From NCBI RefSeq assembly GCF_015291745.1, contig NZ_CP030060.1, positions 372,001 to 436,000 of the forward strand: a stretch of DNA of 64,000 bases, written 5' to 3'. Position numbers and translations under genes: made by a program. The notes beneath the pieces are model-generated. The model had not been told where the DNA came from and did not search any database. It was given only the letters and a program-made list of their open reading frames with translations. This stretch comes from Bradyrhizobium sp. CCBAU 53351. GTDB taxonomy: Bacteria; Pseudomonadota; Alphaproteobacteria; Rhizobiales; Xanthobacteraceae. Positions 8,559-17,765 of the stretch are shown piece after piece (the first letter of the stretch is position 1; each line of letters begins with the position of its first letter).

Positions 8559-9476
8559 ATGTATGCAGCACCGCCAAGCGTGGAGGCGCGCGTCTTCACT
8601 GCAATCCCCGAGCATCTGTTCAAGAGCGGCCAGCGCTCGGAATGGGCTGAGGTGCAGTTTCACGGCGCACCGACGCCGACCTTTCTCGAAGGCCCATCCT
8701 TTGACCGCAATGACGATCTCTGGGTCGTCGACATTCCTTGGGGCCGCCTGTTGCGCATCACGCCGAACGGTGAGGTCAGTGTTGGCGCGGAGTACGACGG
8801 TGAGCCGAACGGCCTGAAGTTTCACAGGGACGGGCGCGGCTTCATCACCGACCACAAGCAGGGCATCATGGTGTTCGACCCGGCCACGGGTCGCGTCGAG
8901 CCCTTCCTGGAGCGCTCGCTGTTGCAGCGATTCAAGGGCGTCAATGATCTCGTGTTCGCCTCGAACGGCGACATGTACTTCACCGATCAGGGGCAGACCG
9001 GATTGCATGATCCGAGCGGCCGCCTCTATCGATTGCGACCCAGTGGCCAGCTCGATTGCGTGCTCGACCGGATTCCGAGCCCGAATGGCCTCGTGCTCAA
9101 CAAGGCCGAGACGATGCTGTTTCTGGCGGTGACGCGCGCCAATGCGATCTGGCGGGTGCCGCTGATGCGCGACGGCACCGCAAGCAAGGTTGGCACCTTC
9201 ATCCAGCTTTCCGGAGGTGGCGGCCCCGATGGCCTTGCGATCGACGAGGACGACAATATCGCGATCTGTCACGTCGGCCTCGGCGCCACCTGGCTGTTCA
9301 GCGCGCTCGGAGAACCGATGCTGCGCATCAAGTCTCCGAAGGGACTTCTCACCACCAATTGCGCCTATGGCGGTCCGGATCGGCGGACACTCTTCATCAC
9401 GGAATCGAAGAGCGGTACGATCCTCGCAGCGGAAATGCCGGTGGCGGGACGGCCGATGTACTCCCACGCTGCGTGA
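8559..9476 (+). CDS. SMP-30/gluconolactonase-family lactonase
   Basis: This 305-residue six-bladed beta-propeller carries the metal-ligand pattern of SMP-30 lactonases: Glu44 in LEGPSFDRNDDLWVVD, Asn176 in PSPNGLVLNK and Asp224 in GGPDGLAID. Family members hydrolyse sugar or organic-acid lactones. GGGAGA precedes the ATG at 8559. It is followed closely by a flavin reductase, a PanE-like reductase and a malate/lactate-type dehydrogenase on the same strand, apparently one operon. Lactone opening after monooxygenation is the likely role; the exact lactone is not known. Confidence 0.85.
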   Translation: MYAAPPSVEARVFTAIPEHLFKSGQRSEWAEVQFHGAPTPTFLEGPSFDRNDDLWVVDIPWGRLLRITPNGEVSVGAEYDGEPNGLKFHRDGRGFITDHKQGIMVFDPATGRVEPFLERSLLQRFKGVNDLVFASNGDMYFTDQGQTGLHDPSGRLYRLRPSGQLDCVLDRIPSPNGLVLNKAETMLFLAVTRANAIWRVPLMRDGTASKVGTFIQLSGGGGPDGLAIDEDDNIAICHVGLGATWLFSALGEPMLRIKSPKGLLTTNCAYGGPDRRTLFITESKSGTILAAEMPVAGRPMYSHAA

Positions 9477-9521
9477 TCAGGATATTCGCAGCAACCTCCG
9501 AGCGACTGACCAGAAGGCCGA

Positions 9522-10505
9522 GTGCACGCCATGCAGCAGTTCTCCCCGACCATCGCGGCCGTCGACAGCGGCGATCCCAAGGCAGATCCGGCCGCGTTTC
9601 GGCGCTGCCTCGGCCAATTCGGGACCGGCGTGACCGTCGTCACCGCCGCTCACGGTGACGAGCTCGTCGGAATGACGGCGAACTCGTTCTCCTCGGTCTC
9701 GCTCGATCCACCGCTCGTGCTGTGGTCGGCCAAGCGAACGAGCCAGAGCTTCCCGACCTTCAAGGTCGCCACGCATTTCGCCGTAAACATTCTATCCAGC
9801 GACCAGATCGCTCTCTCAAATCATTTTGGCCGCTCGGGCGGCGACAAGTTCGGGGGCGTCTCCTGGAAGCGCGGCATCGGCGGCGCACCGCTGCTCGAGG
9901 GAACGCTGTGCAGCTTCGAATGCCGCAAGGCGGCCGAATATCCCGGCGGCGATCATCTGATCATGCTGGGTGAAGTCGAACGCTTCGTGCGCCACGACCG
10001 CGGCCCGCTACTGTTTGCGCAAGGACGCTATTGCATGGCCGCCGACTTCGCCGATCCCACCGACCTGTCGAAGGCGACCGGACAGGCGCACGCCGGCGGC
10101 CCGATGAATGAGTTCATGACGGCGCTGATGTATCGTGCCCATGGCGTGCTCTCGGCAGCGCTCGACGAGGGTCGCCATGCCGAAGGTCTCAGCGTCCTGC
10201 AGAGCCGGTTGATGGCCGCGATCGAAACGTTGCCGGGACGCACGCTCGCGAGCTTGCTGCCTGAATTGTTTCTCGGGCTCAACGCCGCGGAGAGCACCGT
10301 GAACGAGCTAGTGCGCATGGGCCTCGTCGAGGCCGACGCTAGCGGCGGCTTGACACTCACGGCCATGGGACGCGACCGCAACCACGCACTACACGCGCGC
10401 GCCCGCGCAATCGAGGCAAAGGAACTGTCCGGCATTTCGCCCGGCGAGATCGCGAGTTGCCGGCACGTTCTCGACAAGCTCGTTCGCCGCGCACCGACGG
10501 CATAG
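9522..10505 (+). CDS. Flavin reductase with C-terminal winged-helix domain
   Basis: Residues 24-175 form a flavin reductase-like (HpaC/NTAB) FMN-binding domain, with FRRCLGQFGTGVTVVTA, MTANSFSSVSLDPPL and the GGDH segment at 142-145. It should supply FMNH2 to the LLM monooxygenase encoded at 7055. Residues about 195-327 form an extra helical domain resembling a MarR-type winged helix (ESTVNELVRMGLVEADASGG, then LTAMGR). Plain flavin reductases are near 160-180 residues, so this is a fusion. The GTG at 9522 follows AAGG at good spacing; the ATG at 9531 is an alternative. Confidence 0.8.
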   Translation: MHAMQQFSPTIAAVDSGDPKADPAAFRRCLGQFGTGVTVVTAAHGDELVGMTANSFSSVSLDPPLVLWSAKRTSQSFPTFKVATHFAVNILSSDQIALSNHFGRSGGDKFGGVSWKRGIGGAPLLEGTLCSFECRKAAEYPGGDHLIMLGEVERFVRHDRGPLLFAQGRYCMAADFADPTDLSKATGQAHAGGPMNEFMTALMYRAHGVLSAALDEGRHAEGLSVLQSRLMAAIETLPGRTLASLLPELFLGLNAAESTVNELVRMGLVEADASGGLTLTAMGRDRNHALHARARAIEAKELSGISPGEIASCRHVLDKLVRRAPTA

Positions 10506-10534
10506 TAAGAACCAAGGCCGACGACGAAGGAACA

Positions 10535-11599
10535 ATGGTAATGAAGAAACGTATCGCAATCGTCGGCGCCGGCGCTGTCGGCAGCTATCTCGGCGGCCAT
10601 TTGGCGCGCACCGGCAACGACGTCACGCTGATCGATCCCTGGCCCGAGCACATCGAGACGATCCGCCAACGCGGGCTGCATCTGTCCGGCATGAGGGATG
10701 AGGAAACCTGCATCGTTTCGGTCCCGACGATGCACCTCACCGAGGTGCAGAGCCTTTCGAGGCAGCGGCCGATCGATATCGCGATCATCTCCAGCAAATC
10801 CTACGATACCGAATGGTGCACGACCCTCATCAGGCCGTATCTCTCGCCGCAGGGCTACGTCGTCTCGGCGCAGAATTCGATCAACGAGGAGATCATCGCC
10901 GGCGTCGTCGGATGGGGACGCACGGTCGGCTGCATCGTCGGCAATAATTTCGCCGTCGATCTCTATGAACCGGGCTGCGTCCGTCGCACCATGCCGCGCG
11001 ACTTCGAGACCAAATCGATTCTCGTCGGTGAGGTCCATGGGCGCGTGACGCCGCGCGTGAAGGAGCTGCACGCCCTGTTTACCCCGATCGACGGCTCTGG
11101 CGTCACTACCAATCTGTGGGGCGTGCGCTGGTCGAAGCTCTGCGTCAACGGCATGCGCAACGGCGTCAGCGCCGCGACCGGCATGAGCGGAAACGAACGC
11201 GACGCCCATCCCGTGATCCGCCGCCTCGTCATCCGCCTCGGCGGCGAAGCGATCCGGACCGGCCAGTCGCTCGGCCTCGACCTCGAGCACATCACGGGCA
11301 TCGAGCCGAACCTGCTACGCTCGGCATCCGAAGGCGACGCCACGGCGCTGGCCGAGGTCGAGCGGCACATGCAGAAGGGAACCGGTTCGCAGGCGCGCAG
11401 CAATTTGCAGCGTCCCTCGATGGCACAGGATATCCAGAAGGGGCGGCGCACCGAGATCGGTGAGATCAACGGCTTCATCGTCCGCAAGGCGAAGGAGGCC
11501 GGCTGCGCAGCGCCGGCGCATGAGCGGATCGTCGATATCGTCCGCAAGGTCGAACGCGGCGAGGTTACCCCGCGCCCGGAGCTGCTGTTCGAGATTTGA
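10535..11599 (+). CDS. Ketopantoate reductase-like (PanE/ApbA family) dehydrogenase
   Basis: This protein of about 354 residues has an N-terminal Rossmann fold with GAGAVGSYLGGHL and a C-terminal all-helical ApbA domain. Family members reduce 2-oxo acids with NADPH. Here the catabolic neighbours suggest oxidation or reduction of a pathway intermediate rather than pantothenate synthesis. The ATG at 10535 is chosen because GAAGG lies four bases upstream and the fold starts directly after it; the longer frame to 10457 overlaps the flavin reductase gene. Substrate unknown. Confidence 0.82.
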   Translation: MVMKKRIAIVGAGAVGSYLGGHLARTGNDVTLIDPWPEHIETIRQRGLHLSGMRDEETCIVSVPTMHLTEVQSLSRQRPIDIAIISSKSYDTEWCTTLIRPYLSPQGYVVSAQNSINEEIIAGVVGWGRTVGCIVGNNFAVDLYEPGCVRRTMPRDFETKSILVGEVHGRVTPRVKELHALFTPIDGSGVTTNLWGVRWSKLCVNGMRNGVSAATGMSGNERDAHPVIRRLVIRLGGEAIRTGQSLGLDLEHITGIEPNLLRSASEGDATALAEVERHMQKGTGSQARSNLQRPSMAQDIQKGRRTEIGEINGFIVRKAKEAGCAAPAHERIVDIVRKVERGEVTPRPELLFEI

Positions 11600-11615
11600 G
11601 ATAGAAAGCCGGGCG

Positions 11616-12635
11616 ATGGAGACGATCAACATGCTGCTGCCGCCGCTCGAAGCGTGGGTCGCAACCATCTTCGCGCGGGCCGGACTCGGCGAAGATGACG
11701 CGAGGCTGGCAGCCCGTCGTCTGCTGCTCGCCGACATCACGGGCGTACGGACCCATGGCATCGCGCGTCTGCCCTCGTATTGGCGCCAGCTCGCGCGCCG
11801 CGGCTTGAACCCGAGGCCGGATATCAAATGCGGCTGGCATGGCACGGTGTTGGTAATCGACGCCGATCTTGGGCTTGGACAAATCGTTGGCCCCAAGGCG
11901 TTGGCACTGGCGATGGATGCGCTTGGCCCGACCCGACCGTTCGTCCCCTTTTTGATCCGCAACGCCGGACATCTTGGCGCAGTCGGCTCGCATCTGCTCG
12001 ACGTCGCCGAAAGCGGCAGGGTCGGCTTCCTGTCGCAGGTGACCCAGCCGGTGATGGCTCCCGGGGGCGCAACGCGGCCGGCAATCGGTAACAATCCCAT
12101 TGCATTTGCAGCGCCGAGGCCGGACGGACCACCGCTGCTGATCGACTTCGCGATGAGCAATGTCGCGCGCGGCAAGATCCACGTCGCCCTACGCGATGGC
12201 CTGCCGATCCCGGAAGGCTGGGCGATCGACGCGGAGGGCCGGCCGACGACCGACCCGACCGCGGCGCTCGCCGGCTCGATCCTACCGGCCGCCGGTCACA
12301 AGGGACTCGCGCTGGCGATGATCGTGGAAGTGCTTGCGGGAGTGCTGACCGGGGCAAGGCCCCTGTTGTCGGAAGGCGGCGCCCCGGGCGGCGTCGGCGC
12401 CTTCGGCTTCGTGTTCGATCCGGCGGCGCTCATCGGCAAAGATGCTTTCGATCAGAACATGCAGGCTTGGACGCAGCGCTATCTCGCAGCGGTCGGAGGA
12501 AATGGCCGCATTCCCGGCGAGCGCGCGGCAGAACTGCGCGCGCAAGCGGACCAGGTCGGGATCGCGATCGAGCGCAATCTCTTCGAACAACTTGCCGAAC
12601 TCGGTCGAGAAGGCGGAGCGGTACTTCCAGCTTAG
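11616..12635 (+). CDS. Malate/L-lactate dehydrogenase family (Ldh_2) oxidoreductase
   Basis: The 339-residue protein belongs to the Ldh_2 fold family (malate, ureidoglycolate, sulfolactate and delta-1-piperideine-2-carboxylate dehydrogenases). The THGIARLPSYW segment near residues 44-54 carries the conserved His, and the family GGATRPAIGNNPIAFAAP and GHKGLALAMIVE segments follow. NAD(P)H is the cofactor. The start at 11616 lies 16 bases after the preceding stop; a longer frame to 11460 is shadow coding over the PanE-like gene. It probably ends the plus-strand catabolic operon. Substrate not assignable. Confidence 0.83.
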   Translation: METINMLLPPLEAWVATIFARAGLGEDDARLAARRLLLADITGVRTHGIARLPSYWRQLARRGLNPRPDIKCGWHGTVLVIDADLGLGQIVGPKALALAMDALGPTRPFVPFLIRNAGHLGAVGSHLLDVAESGRVGFLSQVTQPVMAPGGATRPAIGNNPIAFAAPRPDGPPLLIDFAMSNVARGKIHVALRDGLPIPEGWAIDAEGRPTTDPTAALAGSILPAAGHKGLALAMIVEVLAGVLTGARPLLSEGGAPGGVGAFGFVFDPAALIGKDAFDQNMQAWTQRYLAAVGGNGRIPGERAAELRAQADQVGIAIERNLFEQLAELGREGGAVLPA

Positions 12636-12719
12636 TTCAATCGTTCGCAGGTGAGCTCCGAGGTGCGGTTTGTGGTGGCCGTCTCGTGCGCTGGCGGCGC
12701 CGGTGGGAGGACGCGACCG

Positions 12720-13459
12720 ATGAGGGACGTGGCGGTCGTTACGGGCGCAGGGCGTGGAATCGGTCGTGCAATCGCCGACGCGCTCGGTAAGGCCAATTTC
12801 ACCGTCGCCCACGTGAGTCCCGAGGATCTGGAGCAGGAGCCAATTCCGGCTCCCGACCGGTATTATAGATACGATGTTTTCCGAGATCGGGAAACGATGC
12901 GTTGCTGGCCCGGATTGCGGGAGAGCTCGGCGAGCCACCTGCCTGGTCAACAATGCTAGCGTAAGCTCACTGCAGCACTGCAGCGCGGGGATATCCTCGA
13001 CCTTGAGCCGGAAAGCTACGATCGGACGCTGGACATCAACCTTCGTGCCGGCTTTTTCCTCACACAGTGTTTTGCGAGGAGGTGCCTGGGCCTCGTCGAA
13101 AGGCGCCCGGGATCGGTGATCTTCATCGGCTCGGCGAATGCAGAGATCATCGGCGAAAACAGGGCCGACTGTTGTATCAGCAAGGCGGGCGTTGGAATGA
13201 CACCCGGCCTGACGTCGTAGATGGTGATAGGCTCGGAAGCCAGTCGTGAGGCGAACAGCTTCGTCATCATTCGCACCGAGATGACAGCCGCGGCGAAGGA
13301 TCGTTATGACGATTTGATCGCCACCGGCGGCATTCCAATGGCGCGCTGGGGCCTGAAGAGATCGGCCGGGCCGTGACCCTCCCTGTTCGCGGAGAGATCC
13401 CTTATGCGATCGGCATTCATATCGACGTTGGCGGTGGCCAACAGCTCTCCCGCCTTTGA
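12720..13459 (+). pseudogene. Short-chain dehydrogenase/reductase, frameshifted
   Basis: SDR signatures are spread over several frames: VVTGAGRGIGRAIADALG in the first (from the ATG at 12720), then LVNNAS near 12948, LDINLRAGFFLTQCF and IFIGSAN in another (13030-13140), an ISKAGV core where the catalytic Tyr should be, and a C-terminal IHIDVGGGQQLSRL ending in TGA at 13457-13459. At least two frameshifts interrupt it, and in the catalytic region Cys-Cys-Ile-Ser-Lys replaces the usual Tyr-x-x-x-Lys. It was probably the last gene of the upstream operon and is now decayed. Confidence 0.75.
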
Positions 13460-13835
13460 ACTTGAGCTTGCAGTCTTGCGTCCGGTCGAGTTCAGAGCAG
13501 AGCGCGTCAGGCGTCAGCGATTCGCGAGGCGATATCCTCGAGCGGACGCCGGCTGAAATCCTTCGCGAGCTGGATTTTGAGCAGTCCGAGCTTCGCAGTC
13601 TTCGAGTGCTGATTTGATGGTCGGTGGTGCCAAGAAGCCTATGTCTCGCCCCAGCCGGGCGGGAGCGGCTGGTCCAACCCCGCAGGCAGCTCGGTTCCCG
13701 CGCCACCCAAGTGGGTGATGGTCTAGCGGGGTAGTTCGGCGATCTCACCGCCGCGGTCTCCCGGGCTCACTCTATGTCTGGGCGCAAGTCACATCGTTGC
13801 GCGAGTTCCTGCCGCATCGGGCCGCAACGCCTCGC
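13460..13835. other. Intergenic region with a possible gene remnant
   Basis: No intact gene. On the minus strand, about 13507-13614, a short frame ending in TGA reads KTAKLGLLKIQLAKDFSR then RPLEDIASRIADA, which looks protein-like but which I cannot assign. The long open minus-strand frame covering 12282-13748 is a GC-rich shadow of the SDR pseudogene. Confidence 0.35.
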
Positions 13836-14999
13836 TCAGGGGAAGCCATGGCCGCTTGCTAGTCGGTCAATCAATCTATCTAACATCTTGTCGCAGCGGT
13901 CAATCTGGTCAATTTCGATAAACTCATCCGGCTTGTGACCCTGCTGCATCGACCCCGGTCCGCAAACGATCGTTGGAACCCCCAGTCTCTGCAAAAACAG
14001 GCCGGCTTCCGTTCCGAATGGCACCTTCACCACGTTGGCGTCACCGGTGAGAGACTTGACAAGATGGACGACCGGGGCGTCGCAGGCGATATTGAGCCCG
14101 GGATAACTGTTGACTACATCAATATTTATAGCGGCTTCGGACGCGATGGTCCTTGCGCCATTGGCGATTTCACTCGCTCTAGTTCGCAGCCTACTCAATA
14201 TCTCCTCAGGTATCTCCGCTGCGACATTCCTGATCTCGAACTCTAACTCGCATCGGCTCGGCACAATATTGAGCATTCCCCCCGATTTAATCGTGCCGAC
14301 GTGAAGCGTTGTATACGGAATTTCGTAGCTCGCATCCCGCGCGCCCTCGTCGCACAACTTAGCTTGCTCTCTGCGGATGGCTTCGACAAATTCGCAACCC
14401 AAATGGATCGCGTTTATCCCGGTAGGCGCCAATGCGGAATGGCATTCCCGGCCAACGCAAGTAACGCGAGCCGCAACCTTGCCTTTGTGTCCGATTGCAA
14501 CGTTCATATTTGTTGGCTCACCAACGATACAGAAAGATTGCCGTTGCAGCTCATTCACCATCGAGTCAAGCAGACCTCGCACTCCTACACAGCCAATCTC
14601 TTCATCATATGATAGTGCCAGGTAGAGAGGCGCATTTAAGCGTGTCTTCGACGCCTTAAGCGCGGCGGAAATGGCACAGCCCACAAAGCCTTTCATGTCT
14701 GCAGTTCCACGACCATACAGCTTACCGTCTTGTCGTGTGGCGCTAAATGGCGGTTTGGTCCAGCTCTGATCATCGGCCGTAACGACGTCCGTATGACCTG
14801 AGAGAATTGCGCCTGGCCGATCATCGGGTCCGATCGTAGCCAGCAAACTCGCTTTTCGCCCGTCCTGCGAATAGACAAGACGGCAGGTCACGCCGTTTTC
14901 GCGAAGCAGCTGAACGACAAAGTCAATCAAATTGAGGTTTGATTCCTGGCTGACGGTCGGAAACGCAACCAACCTCTGAATAATGGCGATGCTGTCCAT
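13836..14999 (-). CDS. ArgE/ACY1-like M20 metallopeptidase (deacylase)
   Basis: The 387-residue enzyme has the M20 dizinc pattern: SGHTDVV (His69, Asp71), GRGTADMKG (Asp101), YDEEIG (catalytic Glu133 and metal Glu134) and a C-terminal QQGHKPDEF with the last metal His. It is most like acetylornithine deacetylases, but M20 enzymes also hydrolyse N-carbamoyl, N-formyl and other N-acyl amino acids. It is the last gene of the minus-strand block with RidA, DUF1028 and hydantoinase genes, so hydrolysis of an N-acyl catabolic intermediate is more likely than arginine synthesis. Confidence 0.82.
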   Translation of the reverse strand: MDSIAIIQRLVAFPTVSQESNLNLIDFVVQLLRENGVTCRLVYSQDGRKASLLATIGPDDRPGAILSGHTDVVTADDQSWTKPPFSATRQDGKLYGRGTADMKGFVGCAISAALKASKTRLNAPLYLALSYDEEIGCVGVRGLLDSMVNELQRQSFCIVGEPTNMNVAIGHKGKVAARVTCVGRECHSALAPTGINAIHLGCEFVEAIRREQAKLCDEGARDASYEIPYTTLHVGTIKSGGMLNIVPSRCELEFEIRNVAAEIPEEILSRLRTRASEIANGARTIASEAAINIDVVNSYPGLNIACDAPVVHLVKSLTGDANVVKVPFGTEAGLFLQRLGVPTIVCGPGSMQQGHKPDEFIEIDQIDRCDKMLDRLIDRLASGHGFP

Positions 15000-15303
15000 C
15001 TGTATTTTGCTCAGTTTTCCAGTTCTTCTGAGGTTCGTAGCGTTCGCTCGTCGCCAGACTACAGCGTCATCATGGTTGTCCGAGACAGCATCAGATCTCC
15101 GCTATGAAAGGTCGATACAAAATTAACCCCAATCTGCCCGACATTTGCCAATGCCCACAATTCAGGGGTCTTCTGTCAACATCCGCGGGTTTGCGTAGAC
15201 TGCTGACTTGAAGCGTATAGCTCAATCTACTCTGTGCTCTGGCACCGCGTCATGAAGACGATCAAGGGAGCGGTGCGGCCAATGGCGAGCGCTCGTCGGA
15301 GCG
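15000..15303. other. Intergenic region, about 300 bases
   Basis: Separates the DUF1028 gene from the ArgE-like gene. No coding sequence is visible on either strand. It could hold a separate promoter for the deacylase gene, but I see no defined motif. Confidence 0.4.
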
Positions 15304-15978
15304 CTATTCGTCACCCGGGACGCCGAACGAAGGAGCCGCTCGTGGATCAAGCGCGCGCTTCACGTAGGCGTTAAGTTGGGGTTTGTAGACCTTCCAGGCA
15401 GAAACGAGCAGTTCGATCGGACACTCTTGTGTCCAGTCGCAGCGCAGGTCCACGACTGGCCAACTGACTTGGTCAACAAGCTTCATGCCGGCTGAGTGTA
15501 ACGGACCGGCCTCCCCGCCGGCGGCCAACCCGGCTCTTAGTGACGCAATCAGGCGGTCACCAAGATGCCCTGACGAACCAATGAATGCATCGACAATTGC
15601 GTGCGGTACTCCGTCATTTGCTAGGAGATTGCCGCCGGCCGCGACATTTTCTCCGCTCGTCTGAGCCCATATGCCTAGTGAATTGGGCCCTGAATAAACA
15701 GCGGCATTTCCGTCGCGGTCAACTGCCAGTAGCTGGCGATACTCGATAAATCGACTACGTTGTTTCACTTCTTCGACGGCTTCCCACGCGGACATGCCGC
15801 TCTCCATCGCATCCAAGGCCAATGGTCCTAGCGAGGGATCAGTTACGTTCTGCGAAGCGACCGCGCCGACACCAGCTCGCGCGAATGAACACCTTGAAGC
15901 GACAGCCGGAGATGAAGACGAAATCGCTACGCCGAACATTCCAGTCTGGTCGCACCGAGCAACTAGGGAAAACGTCAT
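15304..15978 (-). CDS. DUF1028 domain protein
   Basis: This 224-residue protein matches the DUF1028 family in the motifs MTFSLVARCDQTGMFGVAIS, GVGAVASQNVTDPSLGP and AAGGNLLANDG. The fold is thought to resemble Ntn-hydrolases and the family often travels with hydantoinase, RidA and deacylase genes, but no reaction is firmly established. It begins four bases after the RidA stop, so the two are co-transcribed. It probably hydrolyses an amide or imine-derived intermediate; this is inference. Confidence 0.8.
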   Translation of the reverse strand: MTFSLVARCDQTGMFGVAISSSSPAVASRCSFARAGVGAVASQNVTDPSLGPLALDAMESGMSAWEAVEEVKQRSRFIEYRQLLAVDRDGNAAVYSGPNSLGIWAQTSGENVAAGGNLLANDGVPHAIVDAFIGSSGHLGDRLIASLRAGLAAGGEAGPLHSAGMKLVDQVSWPVVDLRCDWTQECPIELLVSAWKVYKPQLNAYVKRALDPRAAPSFGVPGDE

Positions 15979-15982
15979 ACGC

Positions 15983-16399
15983 TCACTCGGGTATCACCGC
16001 TGTGGCGTCGATTTCAACAAGCCACTCAGGTCGCGCCAACGCTTGGACAACAAGTCCTGTGGACACGGGATGCACGCCCTTTATGTACTGACCCATCGTT
16101 CGATAAACGGCCTCCCGATGCCGCACGTCGGTAAGGTAAACGACAACCTTGACCAAATGTTCAATCTTACCGCCACTTTCTTCGATGAGTTGCTTAATAT
16201 TCTGCATCACCTTATGCGTCTGCTCGACAGGATCATGGCTGTCGATGTTGACGGCGTCATTCAAGCTCTGGGGGCACTGGCCCCGTAGCCAAATAATTTT
16301 TCCGCCGCTAGTCACCACTGCCTGACATAGATCATTGTCGAGCTTCTGCTCCGGATAAGTGTGTTTCGTATTGAATTTCCGAATCCGCCTATGAGCCAC
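15983..16399 (-). CDS. RidA/YjgF family enamine-imine deaminase
   Basis: The protein of 138 residues has the RidA trimer fold with the family segments AVVTSGGKIIWLRGQ, SGGKIEHLVKVVVYLTD and a C-terminal ALARPEWLVEIDATAV holding the usual catalytic-pocket Arg and Glu. RidA proteins hydrolyse reactive enamines or imines, and paralogues serve in pyrimidine and other N-compound degradation. I place the start at the GTG at 16399, which has GGAG nine bases upstream; a longer frame to 16495 overlaps the upstream gene and adds no conserved residues. Confidence 0.82.
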   Translation of the reverse strand: MAHRRIRKFNTKHTYPEQKLDNDLCQAVVTSGGKIIWLRGQCPQSLNDAVNIDSHDPVEQTHKVMQNIKQLIEESGGKIEHLVKVVVYLTDVRHREAVYRTMGQYIKGVHPVSTGLVVQALARPEWLVEIDATAVIPE

Positions 16400-16463
16400 T
16401 TCTTGCTCCTTCTTACGTGTCAGCACCCGCAACCCCAACTGGTGAACTGTTTCGCCAAAAAAC

Positions 16464-17765
16464 TTAGGGGCCTCCCGTCGCTTTTCGTGGATCAACTTTC
16501 TCCGATTTTACGACGTGATGTTCCAGGTAACGCCGCCGAGTAGAGATACGATCAGCAATATATTTAGCGTCATGCCAGACACCCCAGATAAAAGCGGACC
16601 CTCGCCTAGATTGCCAAGGCAAGCCCACAAAGTAGACGCCCGGCTCCGAGGATACCCCACGTTGGTGTTCGGGTTTTCCGGCCTCGTCGAAGGCCTTGAC
16701 CTTAAGCCAGCTGTAGTCCGACGAAAAGCCCGTCGCCCAGATGATCGTATTCACGCCGGCAGTCTTTAGATTGAGCTCACGCTGCGGATTCATTAGGCAG
16801 TCCGGGTCCGGGAGTAACCTGCGCGCTTCAGGCTCCTCCGGAAGTGCAAGTCCATTCCGCCTAACGTATTCATCGGCCTCATCCAACAGAGTGAAGAGCG
16901 AGGCGTCACCCATCGCGACATTCTTCGCGAGATCACTGGCAAACGTTACGTTGCCTGCCTCGAACGCTTCAGTTGAGCCAACAAGCATCATTCCGTCTGC
17001 GGCGAGCTTCCTGAAGTCGACCGTGTATCCCCCACGGGCCCCACTGACGGAGATCGTTACGTGCTCGGTACCGCGAACTCTTGCTTCATTATCCCACTTT
17101 CCCAAGACGCCGAGCCACCAGCAGAAGTCGTAGCCGCGGTAGGAGCGCGGGGGGCGTTCGTGGGGGCCCACGGAGAGATAGACCTTCCGATCAGAGCGCA
17201 GAAGTTCGTCTGCGATCTGGCTTCCGGAAGATCCTGCGCCAACAACCAACACGGCCCCTCTAGGCAACTGCTCCGGGTTTCGGTAGTCGCTCGAGTGAAT
17301 TTGGACGACTCCAATGTCCTGCGGTACTACTTGAGGTATTGTCGGAATCTGGAATGGACCGATCGCTGCAACTACGTTATTTGCCTCCAACGTCCCTTGC
17401 GAGGTTTCCACTCGAAAGCCCAATCGTCCCTCGTTCCGTTGTACGGCCGTAACCTCCACCCCACAGCGCACCGGCGCGGCAATCTTCTTTGCGTAGGCAA
17501 CGAAATAGTCCGCGATCTCCTCCTTACCCGGGAACGCATCAGGGTGCGTCTGAAATGTTAGGCCGGGGAAACGGTCATGCCACGCGGGACCATTAGCCAC
17601 CAGCGAGTCCCACCGGGCTGTTCGCCATCTCTCCGCGATCCGGTGCCTTTCCAAGACGACGTGAGGAATACCAGCCGAAGTCAGATGTTCACTCATAGCC
17701 AGCCCTGCCTGACCGGCTCCGATCACGATCGTATCTACTACTTCTAATGACATCTCTGTATCCAT
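16464..17765 (-). CDS. Flavin-containing NAD(P)H-dependent monooxygenase
   Basis: This protein of about 430 residues has the FAD site TIVIGAGQAGLAMSEHL near its start, a second Rossmann site for NADPH (VLVVGAGSSGSQIADELL), an IHSSDYRNP segment resembling the FMO/BVMO linker motif and ATGFSSDYSWLKV near the end. Such enzymes oxygenate N or S centres or ketones, or act on indole-acetamide-like substrates. Two ATGs, at 17765 and 17753, are possible; neither has a strong ribosome site. It sits between glutamate dehydrogenase and RidA genes on the same strand. Confidence 0.82.
   Translation of the reverse strand: MDTEMSLEVVDTIVIGAGQAGLAMSEHLTSAGIPHVVLERHRIAERWRTARWDSLVANGPAWHDRFPGLTFQTHPDAFPGKEEIADYFVAYAKKIAAPVRCGVEVTAVQRNEGRLGFRVETSQGTLEANNVVAAIGPFQIPTIPQVVPQDIGVVQIHSSDYRNPEQLPRGAVLVVGAGSSGSQIADELLRSDRKVYLSVGPHERPPRSYRGYDFCWWLGVLGKWDNEARVRGTEHVTISVSGARGGYTVDFRKLAADGMMLVGSTEAFEAGNVTFASDLAKNVAMGDASLFTLLDEADEYVRRNGLALPEEPEARRLLPDPDCLMNPQRELNLKTAGVNTIIWATGFSSDYSWLKVKAFDEAGKPEHQRGVSSEPGVYFVGLPWQSRRGSAFIWGVWHDAKYIADRISTRRRYLEHHVVKSEKVDPRKATGGP

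Noticed and set aside
8490..9467. 325-codon minus-strand frame opposite the SMP-30 gene
   Set aside because: The plus strand shows metal ligands of SMP-30 lactonases and a ribosome site; the other strand shows nothing recognisable.
12282..13748. 488-codon open frame on the minus strand
   Set aside because: It runs antisense to the Ldh_2 gene and the SDR pseudogene, has low-complexity Arg/Ser/Pro-rich composition and no recognisable motif. The SDR signatures lie on the plus strand.
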